From positions 620,001 to 684,000 of the forward strand of contig CAVORD010000001.1 in NCBI GenBank assembly GCA_963698535.1: a stretch of 64,000 bases of DNA, in the 5' to 3' direction. The notes under the pieces were generated by a model. The model ran no database searches, had not been told where the DNA came from, and worked only from the letters and a program-made list of their open reading frames with translations. Position numbers and translations under genes: made by a program. Source of the DNA: CAVORD01 sp963698535. GTDB taxonomy: Bacteria; Bacteroidota; Bacteroidia; Bacteroidales; VadinHA17. Positions 8,751-17,832 of the stretch are shown piece by piece. Every line of letters begins with the position of its first letter. Position 1 is the stretch's first letter.

Positions 8751-8800
8751 TGCTGCCCACACGACTGAACAGTCGTTCGGGCGGGGGTACTTGGTGCCAG
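8751..8800. repeat. Intergenic hairpin repeat, copy 1
   Basis: Contains a near-palindrome in which CTG-AA-CAG forms the loop-proximal part and a GC-rich arm ends in TCGGGCGGG. Related copies lie at 14588-14632 and 17574-17625. The left arm is partly degenerate here (CCCACACGACTG). Flanks carry GGTACTTGGTGCC-like repeats. All three copies are in intergenic spacers of this region. Confidence 0.7.
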
Positions 8801-8832
8801 GTACCATGTGTTAAGTTAGTCATTTCCCAATT

Positions 8833-8896
8833 ATACGTTATACCATTATACCGTTGTACCGTTGTACCGTTGTACCGTTATACCGCTATACCATTA
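8833..8896. repeat. Tandem 8-bp repeat (TACCGTTR), about 8 units
   Basis: Units read TACCATTA, TACCGTTG (three times), TACCGTTA, TACCGCTA and TACCATTA. Related octamer stretches occur at 14512-14556, 14660-14710 and 17649-17672, always next to the hairpin repeat. The array is non-coding and of unknown role. Confidence 0.8.
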
Positions 8897-8899
8897 AGC

Positions 8900-9000
8900 C
8901 TTTGCACCCCTTTGTTACCTTTGTGTTAATCATTGAGTTCTTTGTGGTTAACCCTTTACATTTCATTTGCGTTTGTCTCTGCGCCTTTGCGGTTACCTTT
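8900..9000. repeat. Intergenic CTTTGTG/GCGGTTACC-type repeat
   Basis: Imperfect repeats of the form ctttgtGGTTAACC and ctttgcGGTTACC. Similar sequence recurs at about 11361-11405, 14720-14770 and 17690-17735, each time just before the promoter of the next fibre gene. Confidence 0.6.
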
Positions 9001-9024
9001 CCTTTTTCCCTTCGTCAAATTTAA

Positions 9025-9055
9025 TTGACTTGCATCTAACTCTTTAGTAACTTTT
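9025..9055 (+). promoter_or_regulatory. Promoter of fibre gene 1 (TTGA-N19-TAACTTTT)
   Basis: A -33-like TTGA and a -7-like TAACTTTT are 19 bases apart, the usual Bacteroidota spacing, though the -7 box departs from TAnnTTTG at its last base. The same sequence precedes fibre genes 2 and 3, and a diverged form with identical spacing precedes gene 4, which argues that it is functional. Confidence 0.55.
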
Positions 9056-9095
9056 CTAACGAATTGAGATTGTGTATCAACCTAATCCTTAAGTT

Positions 9096-11271
9096 ATGAA
9101 ACTCAACCGCCTATTATTATCAGCGATCCTTCTGATTGTTGTCCAGATCACTATTGCCCAGGTTCCGCAAGGATTTAGCTTTCAGGCTATTGCTCGCGAC
9201 AACTCAGCCAATCCCATAGTCTCCACGGCTCTGACTGTTGAGACAGGCATATTGTCCGACACTATAGCCAATACTTACCTTTGGAAAGAGACCCATGCCG
9301 TAACAACCAACCAGTTTGGCCTCTTCGGACTGACTGTAGGTCAGGGCACCAAAACAGGTGGGACAGCAACCACTCTGAATGATATCAACTGGTCTGCGGC
9401 GCCTTTGTATATACGTACTAAAGTATATTATCAGAGTGCATGGCGCGATATGGGAGCAGCACGTCTATGGAGCGTACCTTCCGCAATGGTTGCTCAGAAA
9501 GCACTCTCAGTAACAGGCGATCCGGTAATGATCAACGGAGGAGCGGTATATATCCTCAATAATGTAGGTATTGGAACCAATACACCAGGTACAACCAAAC
9601 TTGCTGTAATGGGCGATGACGCTCAGAGTGCTGATGCCCTGTTCGAAGTAAAAAGGAAGGATGGTGAGGTGATATTCGCAGTTTATAACCATGGTGTAAG
9701 AGTGAATGTCCCGGTAGATACTCTGACAAAGGCAAGAAAAGGTGGATTTGCGATAGGTGGGTTTGACAAAACGAAAGGGTTTTTACAGGACTACTTTATG
9801 GTAAGTCCCGACTCAATACGGGCTTACTTTAATGACTCTCCTGCCTTAAAGGGCACCAAGGGAGGATTTGCAATTGGAGGGTTTGATGTGGCAAAGGGAT
9901 CGGGCCAGGATTATCTCCTTGTTAACCAGGATAGTGTAAGGGTTTATATTGACAATACTCCAACCACAAAGGCTCAAAAAGGAGGATTTGCAATCGGTGG
10001 ATTCGACAACACTAAAAAAGGAACAGTAAGTAACTTCACTATACTGACACCAAATAACTATTTTATTGGCCATAATTCCGGAAGGGATTTAACATCGGGG
10101 CTTTACAACCTTTTCATGGGATATAATTCCGGGGTTAAGACAACAACTGGTAACCAGAATATATTCCTTGGTTTCGAGTCTGGGTTTTCAAATTCTTCAG
10201 GTTATAACAATGTCTTTGTCGGTAATAAATCTGGTTACAGCAATACAATTGGAATCTCGAATGTTTTTATTGGTGATTCCGCAGGTTATAAAAACCTTGA
10301 TGGAAGTAGAAATATAATTATTGGAGATAAGGCAGGGGTAGAAAACACTATCGGTTACAGGAATGTATTTATAGGATCTTTCGCTGGAAATGCTAATACT
10401 ACAGGACATTCAAATACTTTTATTCAAACAGCTGCTGGTATAACAAATACAACCGGTATTGGAAATGTCTACATTGGTCGATCCAGCCGGATACGAAGCT
10501 AATGGCAACTACAATCTTTTTATTGGTTATCAACCTGGTTTATCAAATTTTACCGGTAACGACAATATCTTTCTTGGATACCGTGCAGGATTCGTGTCAA
10601 CAGGTAGTAGAAATATCTTCCTTGGCAAACAATCAGGAGGAAACAAGGAAGCTGGAGACGACAATCTGTTCCTTGGAAATGGTGCAGGCAGCCAGGAGCC
10701 AGGATCGTGGAAGTTATATATTGAAAATTCGAATGTTGATAGTACTAAAGCCCTTATTTATGGGAATTTCGTCACAGATTTTGTCAGGATTAACAACCGG
10801 TTGGGAATTGGCCGGAACCCTGTACTTCAGCTTGAAGTAAATGGTGAAGCTTCAAAGACAACTGCTGGTATGTGGCTGGCAAATAGCGATATCAGAATTA
10901 AGAGAGACATTGCTGAAATTGAAAATGCAGTTGAGACAATAATGAATCTTCACCCAATAAAATTCAGGTATAGCAGGGAGTGGTTAGAGACTAACCCTAT
11001 TATTGAGGATAGGATTTACTATAACTTTATAGCTCAGGAGTATGCTAAAGTTTTTCCGGAATCAGTTAAAGCAGGAAGTGATTTTTTAGAAGGAGACAAC
11101 GATAGTTTGTTACAGATGGATGCCTGGAACGCTCAAATAATAGCTATTAAGGCAATACAGGAACAGCAGTCGCTTATTAAGTCTCTAATAAAGGAGGGCG
11201 AAATCAGGCAGAAACTTATTGAAGATATGGCAGCCAGATTGTCGGCCCTGGAAGCAATAGTGAATAAATAG
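9096..11271 (+). CDS. Fibre-like exported protein with C-terminal peptidase S74 domain, paralogue 1 (one frameshift)
   Basis: About 724 residues once an extra C at about 10484 is removed (YIGR-SAGYEAN). Order: signal peptide (1-22, ending TIAQ); Bacteroidota N-terminal module beginning PQGFSFQAIARD (about 23-140); a linker containing GDPVMINGGAVYILNNVG and FEVKRKDGEVIFAVYN; three 40-residue KGGFAIGGFD repeats (about 215-320); about 13 N.FIG..SG repeats of 15-17 residues; then a peptidase-S74 chaperone domain beginning SDIRIK, whose Ser (codon at 10885) and Lys five residues later match the self-cleaving dyad of endosialidase chaperones. A final coiled coil ends SALEAIVNK. In phage spikes this domain trimerises the shaft and is then cut off. 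The surface or secreted location is inferred; no T9SS C-terminal domain is seen. Confidence 0.8.
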
Positions 11272-11360
11272 GGTTGAATAGATCTGTAGTTCATTAATTG
11301 ATTGCCCTTCTGCCCTATAGCTTTGGCGGGTGAAAGTTAATTAGTTTATTGGTTATTGTT

Positions 11361-11405
11361 TACCTGCATCTGCGTTTATCTCTACGATCTCTGCGGTTAC
11401 CCCTC
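11361..11405. repeat. Intergenic TCTGCG/GCGGTTACC-type repeat
   Basis: Contains ATCTGCG..TATCTC and CTCTGCGGTTACCC, matching the motif seen at 8900-9000. The rest of the 231-base spacer between fibre genes 1 and 2 (11272-11502) holds no gene, hairpin copy or octamer array. Confidence 0.5.
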
Positions 11406-11431
11406 TGTATTTCTTTCTTCGTCAAATTTAA

Positions 11432-11462
11432 TTGACTTGCATCAAAGTCTTTAGTAACTTTT
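11432..11462 (+). promoter_or_regulatory. Promoter of fibre gene 2 (TTGA-N19-TAACTTTT)
   Basis: Same boxes and spacing as at 9025-9055, within a leader of about 80 bases that is nearly identical upstream of genes 1, 2 and 3. Confidence 0.55.
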
Positions 11463-11502
11463 CTAACGAATTTAGATTGTGTATCAACCTAATCCCTAAG
11501 TT

Positions 11503-14500
11503 ATGAAACTCAACCGCCTATTATTATCAGCGATCCTTCTGATTGTTGTCCGGATCACTTTTGCCCAGGTTCCGCAAGGATTTAGCTTTCAGGCTATTGC
11601 TCGCGATAACTCAGCCAATCCAATAGTCTCTACGGCTCTGACTATTGAGACAGGCATTTTGTCCGACACTATAGCCAATACTTACCTCTGGAAAGAGACC
11701 CATGCCGTAACAACCAACCAGTTTGGCCTCTTCGGACTGACTGTAGGTCAGGGCACCAAAACAGGTGGGACAGCAACCACTCTGAATGATATCAACTGGG
11801 CTGCAGCGCCTTTGTATATACGCACTAAAGTATATTATCAGAGTGCATGGCGCGATATGGGAGCAGCACGTCTATGGAGCGTACCTTCCGCAATGGTTGC
11901 TCAGAAAGCACTCTCAGTAACAGGCGATCCGGTGATGATTAACGGAGGTGCGGTATATATACTCAATAATGTAGGTATTGGAACCAATACACCAGGTACA
12001 ACCAAACTTGCTGTAATGGGCGACGACGCTCAGAGTGCTGATGCCCTGTTCGAAGTAAAGCGCAAGGATGGTGAAGTGATATTCGCAGTATACAATCACG
12101 GGGTAAGGGTAAATGTTCCTGTCGACACTCTTACCAAAGCCAGAAAGGGAGGTTTTGCCATCGGAGGCTTCGATAAGACCAAGGGTATTGTGCAGGACTA
12201 TTTTATTGTCAGTCCCGACTCAATACGTGCCTATTTCAATGATTCACCTGCCGTAAAGGGTACTAAAGGTGGTTTTGCAATAGGTGGATTCGATGTGGCT
12301 AAAGGAAGCAGGCAACCTTATATGATAGTTAATCCAGACAGTGTAAGGATGTATATTGATGAAAATCCAGCGGTAAAGGGTACTAAGGGTGGATTTGCAA
12401 TCGGCGGATTTGATGTCGCCAAAGGACATGGACCACAATTCCTTAGCGTAACCGGACAGTCAACCAGGATACAGGTTAAAGATACTGTTCAGGGATTTTC
12501 AGTTGCCAATCTCGATACAGGTGCACCAACAGACTTCATGAAGGTAAACAAGGTTAACTATTTTATTGGACATGAGAGTGGGATAAAGAATACCCTGGGT
12601 ATATACAACTCTTTTCTTGGTTTTATGGCGGGTAGGAATAACTCATCAGGTTCCTCTAACTCATTTTTCGGTTATCAGGCTGGGTATAGCAACACAACGG
12701 GTACGGGCAATCTCTTTGTTGGCTATCAAAGCGGATATTCAAATCTTGCAGGAAATAATAACTCTTTTATAGGTTACAAGGCTGGCTTCAAAAACAGTAC
12801 GGGTGATAAGAATAGTTTTGTCGGTAGTTTTTCAGGGGAGAACAATACTTCCGGTACTAGTAATACTTTTTTAGGAATTTACTCAGGTCGGGCAAACTCA
12901 ATCGGTAACAGTAATGTCTTTCTAGGTGGCGGTACAGGAGAGCTGAACACCGAAGGAAGTCGTAATGTCTTCATTGGAGACCAGGCTGGAGGAAATAATC
13001 AACTGGAAACGATAACATATTTATCGGAAAGCAGGCAGGAAGAATAAATAATGCCAGCAATAATATCTTCATCGGCACTGAAAGTGGTTTAAATACAACC
13101 ACAGGTTCATTAAATATTTTTATGGGCTATGTCTCCGGAAGATCAAATACCACCGGAGCTGGAAACGTATTCCTGGGAAATGGATCCGGCAGTGCAAATA
13201 TTGCTGGCTCAAGCAATGTGTTTATTGGTCAGAGATCCGGCTTTACAAACGAATGACGGTGATATGAATGTCTACATCGGATATTTGTCAGGGTACAAGG
13301 CTACCTCTGCATACAGTAATGTGTGTATAGGATTTGAAAGCGGGTATGAATTGACCAGCGCCTATCTGAACGTTTTTGTTGGAGCCGGTGCCGGAAAGAA
13401 AACCACATGGGGTGAGAGCAATGTTTTCATCGGTACTGAAGCAGGAACGGCAAATATAACGGGTGGATCCAATGTTCATATCGGACAGGGTGCGGGTTGG
13501 AAAGCCAATGCCAGCAACAATACATTTGTAGGAACACTGGCCGGGCAAAATACCAGTTCCGGTACCAGCAATACCTTTCTTGGACTTCAGGCAGGGAACG
13601 GGAATACAGGAGGGAGCTACAATGTTGCGATAGGTAATGGAGCAGGCTTCACCAACCAGACCGGCTCCGGTAACATATTTATTGGACATTATGCCGGATG
13701 GTCTGAAACTGGTTCCAATAAACTCTATATCGATAACTCTAACACGACAACACCTCTTCTGTACGGTGATTTTGCAAGCAACTATCTTACAATAAATGGT
13801 GACCTGAACGTCACTGCATCAAATTTCAGAATGACTACCGATCCCGGGACCGGTGCTCTTCCTACATATTATTCCTACCAGGGAAGTGCGGGAAGCACGG
13901 CAAAGCAATATGCCTTCTCGGTAAGAGATGCGCTGTGGGTAACAGGTCCAGCCTGGTTCGACAATGCGGTACGGACGTCGGGATTTGTTGATATAGATGT
14001 TCTCTCAGCAGGTGCACTGTCGGTATCCGGTGCAGAGGCACTTTGGTACAACGGCACCTACTTCAGCTGGGGATACGGTGGTTCATATAACTACTTTGCC
14101 GATAAGGTTACTATCGGAAATACAGGTAGTTTTGGATATATGCTTTATGTGCAGGGAAGTGCCTACTCTACAGGAACATGGTCCTCTTCCGATCTGAAAT
14201 TCAAAGAGAATATAAGATCTATTGAGTCTCCTCTAAATAAAGTAATGGCAATGAACGGGGTAAGTTATAACTGGAAAACCAAGGAGTTTAAAGATAAAGG
14301 ATTTGCAGAGGGTCGCCATTATGGTGTTATAGCTCAGGAGATAGAAAAGGTGCTTCCGGAGGCGGTGGCAACCGACGAATCAGGAGAGAAAGCAGTAGCA
14401 TATAACGAACTTGTGCCGGTCTTGATTGAAGCAATCAAAGAACAGCAAAAGATCATTGACGCTATGGCAGCCAGATTGGCAGCACTTGAAGCATCAACGA

Positions 14501-14511
14501 TTAAAGATTGA
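11503..14511 (+). CDS. Fibre-like exported protein with C-terminal peptidase S74 domain, paralogue 2 (two compensating frameshifts)
   Basis: About 1,002 residues. The first 210 or so residues are almost identical to paralogue 1, then three KGGFAIGGFD repeats and a long run of N.FIG..AG repeats. A missing A at about 13002 and a second shift at about 13247 move the middle (13003-13250) into another frame; that stretch reads NIFIGKQAGRINNASN and similar, so the repeat is conserved on both sides of the breaks. After the repeats comes an insert with YNGTYFSWGYGGSYNYF and MLYVQGSAYSTG, then the S74 domain starting SDLKFKEN (Ser codon 14188, Lys 14203). This insert plus S74 segment is nearly identical to that of paralogue 5 rather than to its neighbours. 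Ends with a short coiled coil. Confidence 0.8.
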
Positions 14512-14556
14512 GGGTTATAAAGTTATCAGGTTATAAGGTTATAAGGTTATAAGGTT
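14512..14556. repeat. Tandem 8-bp repeat (GTTATAAG)
   Basis: Directly after the stop of fibre gene 2: imperfect units, then three GTTATAAG units. A single related unit follows gene 3 at 17562-17573. The 357-base spacer up to gene 3 holds this array, a hairpin copy, a second octamer array, the GCGGTTACC motif and the promoter, and no gene. Confidence 0.7.
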
Positions 14557-14587
14557 GGTAGGCTCTATGTACTTGGTACTTGGTACA

Positions 14588-14632
14588 GGGAACTGCCCGC
14601 CCAACTGAACAGTCGTTCGGGAGGGGGTGCCA
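14588..14632. repeat. Intergenic hairpin repeat, copy 2
   Basis: Left arm CTGCCCGCCCAACTG, loop AA, right arm CAGTCGTTCGGGAGGGGG, with TACTTGGTAC repeats on the left flank. The arms differ from copy 3 by a few bases and the stem is less perfect. Confidence 0.72.
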
Positions 14633-14659
14633 AGTGTTGCCAATTCACCATTAGACTGT

Positions 14660-14710
14660 TATAACCTCATACCATTATACCGTTATACCGTTAATACCGT
14701 TACACCATTA
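14660..14710. repeat. Octamer repeat (ATACCGTT type)
   Basis: Units ATACCATT, ATACCGTT (twice), a one-base-longer AATACCGTT, and ACACCATT. Equivalent to the array at 8833-8896. Confidence 0.7.
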
Positions 14711-14797
14711 GACTTTCGTATTCCTTAGCGCTCTCTGTGTTTGTCTCTGCGTACTTTGCGGTTACCCTCTGCCTTTTTCCATTTTCGTCAAATTTAC

Positions 14798-14828
14798 TTG
14801 ACTTGCATCTAACTCTTTAGTAACTTTT
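14798..14828 (+). promoter_or_regulatory. Promoter of fibre gene 3 (TTGA-N19-TAACTTTT)
   Basis: Third copy of the same promoter and leader; the leader starts 8 bases before the start codon with CCTTCGTT instead of CCTAAGTT. Confidence 0.55.
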
Positions 14829-14868
14829 CTAACGAATTGAGATTGTGTATCAACCTAATCCCTTCGTT

Positions 14869-17560
14869 ATGAAACTCAACCGCCTATTATTATCAGCGAT
14901 CCTTCTGATTGTTGTCCGGATCACTTTTGCCCAGATTCCGCAAGGATTCAGCTTTCAGGCTATTGCTCGAGACAACTCAGCCAATCCCATAGTCTCTACG
15001 GCGCTGACTATTGAAACAGGCATATTGTCCGATACTATAGCCAATACATACCTCTGGAAAGAGACCCATGCCGTTACAACCAACCAGTTTGGCCTCTTCG
15101 GACTTACTGTTGGTCAGGGCACCAAAACAGGTGGGACAGCAACCACTCTAAATGATATCAACTGGTCTGCGGCGCCTTTGTATATACGCACTAAAGTATA
15201 TTACCAGAGCGCATGGCGCGATATGGGAGCAGCACGTCTATGGAGCGTCCCTTCCGCAATGGTTGCTCAGAAAGCTCTCTCAGTAACAGGCGATCCTGTA
15301 ATGATCAACGGAGGAGCGGTATATATCCTCAATAATGTAGGTATTGGAACCAATACACCAGGTACAACCAAACTTGCTGTAATGGGCGATGACGCCCAGA
15401 GTGCAGATGCCCTGTTCGAGGTGAAGCGTAAGGACGGAGAGGTGATATTCGCAGTATACAACCACGGAGTAAGGGTGAATGTTCCGGTAGACACTCTGAC
15501 GAAAGCAAGAAAAGGTGGTTTCGCGATAGGTGGGCTTCGACAAAACAAAGGGATATGTTCATGACTACTTTGTGGTAAGTCCGGATTCAATACGAGCTTA
15601 TTTCGACAATACAACTACGAAAGGCCCAAAAGGCGGATTTGCGATTGGCGGATTCGATGACACGAAAGCCCCGGTTCGCGATTACCTTGTAGTTAATCCC
15701 GACAGCATACGCCTCTACATCGATAACAGACCAGCTATAAAAGGTCCCAAGGGAGGATTTGCCATTGGTGGGTTCGATGATACAAAGGGCATTAAATCGG
15801 TTATGGAGGTGAATGGCGAAAGAACCAAGATTACAGTCGACAATACCGGAGATTTCTCTGTTGAGAACAGACAATCGGCAGCTAACCTTATTCAGCTTAC
15901 CCCGGAAAATTATTTTATTGGCCACGAGAGTGGAGCCGGTTTGACAACAGGCAGATTTAATACCTTTTTCGGATACCAGTCGGGTATGTTAAACTCAACG
16001 GGGGATTATAATCTATTTATTGGTACGGAGAGTGGAAAAGTAAATAATGGGGGTTATATGAATACCTTTTTAGGACCATATACGGGAAATTCAAATATAG
16101 ACGGATACGCCAATGTATTTGTTGGCAGCAGTGCAGGTGTATCGAATGAATCTGGCGGATTGAACGTATTTGTAGGTGCCGATGCAGGTTTGAGAAACAT
16201 AAGTGGTTTTTCGAATGTAAACATTGGTGTGTCGGCAGGTTATTCAAATGAGACTGGAGGGGATAATATTTATATTGGATATTTGTCGGGCTATAAGAGC
16301 AAAGCATCTTACAATAATGTTTATCTCGGATACAGATCCGGGGAATTTGCAGAAAGCATAAACAACGTTTACATTGGAACAGAGGCAGGGAGGGGTTCTT
16401 CATCAATCCTTAGCAATGGCAGCTACAATGTAAGTCTCGGTTACAATGCAGGTCATGTCATAACCTCAGGGGCTTCCAATGTAATAATTGGAAATAATAG
16501 CGGGAGCATCCTATCGTCTGGGAACGGAAATACTCTCGTTGGTGCAGGAGCAGGACTTACTGTTACAACGGGTCTAAACAATGCCTTCTTTGGCGTAAAT
16601 GCAGGTGAAGGTTTTACAACGGGTAATAACAATGTTATCCTGGGAGCGCATGGCGGAGCACACGTCACAAATGCGGGAAGCAACAACATCTTTATCGGCG
16701 CTTATGCAGGGCAGATGGAATCTAACTCCGGCAGGTTGTACATTGAACCCTCTTCTGCAGATAAAAACAGTGCCCTCATCTATGGTGAATTCGATAATGA
16801 TGTTCTTCGTATTAACGGGAAACTTGAGGTTTCGAGGAATATTGAACTGGCGGCAGGCGGTGACAGGGTAATATATCAACCAGACGCCACCAGAAGCATT
16901 TTTATCGGAGGATCAGGAACACTGCAGTCAACATATGCTGTACATCTTGTTACTGCAGGAACCGGAGGATTTGGCGCCGCCCGATTATCGGTCCTTGGAA
17001 GCAACGGTTTTGTTGGTATTGGAACCTCTTCGCCGGGGTACCGACTTGACGTTCAGTATAATAATGGTGTTGGGTATGTTCAAAACATTTATAATGGCGG
17101 GAATACTGCAACATCCCATGGGATCAAGATACAAGCAGGTGCCAACAGTTCCGGAGGATCATACATGATTCGTTTTCATAGACCGGACGGAACAGAACTT
17201 GGCTCCATTGCCCAGGCAACTACAAATTCTGTAGCATACAATACAACAAGCGATGAAAGATTAAAGGAGAATATTACAGAAACTACTACAGGGCTTGAAA
17301 ACCTAATGAATATAAGGGTTGTGGACTTCAATTACAAGGATGATCCGCTGATGGTACGGAGTACAGGCTTCCTGGCACAACAACTGTACAAGAACTATCC
17401 TGTTGCCGTTACAAAGCCCGAGAATGATTCTGATCCCTGGATGGTCGACTATTCAAAACTGACTCCCATTCTGGTGAAGGCAATTCAGGATCAACAGAAA
17501 ATCATTGATGATCTGACAGCAAGACTTGCTGCTCTTGAAGCAGCATCGGCTAAGGATTGA
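14869..17560 (+). CDS. Fibre-like exported protein with C-terminal peptidase S74 domain, paralogue 3 (one frameshift)
   Basis: About 896 residues after removing an extra C at about 15535, which lies inside the first KGGFAIGGFD repeat. Start taken at 14869 by identity with paralogues 1 and 2; an in-frame GTG at 14845 would lie in the leader. The N-terminal 220 residues are near-identical to those of 1 and 2; two further KGGFAIGGFD repeats, a long N.FIG..AG run, and a distinct pre-chaperone segment (RSIFIGGSGTLQ, then VGIGTSSPGYRLDV) follow. The S74 domain starts SDERLKENI (Ser codon 17249) and contains GFLAQQLYKNYP and VDYSKLTPILVKAI, the typical endosialidase-chaperone sequence. A short heptad tail ends the protein. 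Confidence 0.82.
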
Positions 17561-17573
17561 AGGTTATAAGGTT

Positions 17574-17625
17574 GCTGGGTACTGCCCGCCCGACTGAACA
17601 GTCGTTCGGGCGGGGGTACTGGGTA
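17574..17625. repeat. Intergenic hairpin repeat, copy 3 (most perfect)
   Basis: Arms CCCGCCCGACTG and CAGTCG-T-TCGGGCGGG around an AA loop give a 9-bp GC-rich outer stem plus a short inner stem. The TACTGGGTACTGGG flank is a repeat as well. It lies 14 bases past the stop of fibre gene 3, so it could act as a terminator or mRNA stabiliser, but lacks a T tract. Confidence 0.78.
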
Positions 17626-17648
17626 CTGGGTGTTAAGCCAATTCACCT

Positions 17649-17735
17649 TTATACCGTTGAACCGTTATGCCATTAGGCCTTTGCGCCACTAATTCACCTT
17701 TGTGTTAATCTTCGGTATCTTTGTGGTTAACCTTT
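17649..17735. repeat. Octamer remnants and CTTTGTGGTTAACC-type repeat
   Basis: Diverged octamers (TTATACCG, TTGAACCG, TTATGCCA) are followed by CCTTTGTGTTAATC and TCTTTGTGGTTAACC, the same order of elements as at 8833-9000. Confidence 0.55.
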
Positions 17736-17761
17736 TACATTCCCCTCTTCGTCAAATATAG

Positions 17762-17792
17762 TTGCCATCTATAAAACTCTTTTGTAACTTTT
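17762..17792 (+). promoter_or_regulatory. Promoter of fibre gene 4 (TTGC-N19-TAACTTTT)
   Basis: Diverged copy of the fibre promoter: the sequence around it has changed but the two boxes and the 19-base spacer are kept. Confidence 0.5.
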
Positions 17793-17832
17793 CGGTTCAT
17801 TTGAAATAGCGTTTAACTTAAATATTTCAGTT

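Noticed and set aside
8833..8896. Octamer array as a CRISPR array
   Set aside because: Units are 8 bp and contiguous, with no spacers, and no cas gene occurs in the window.
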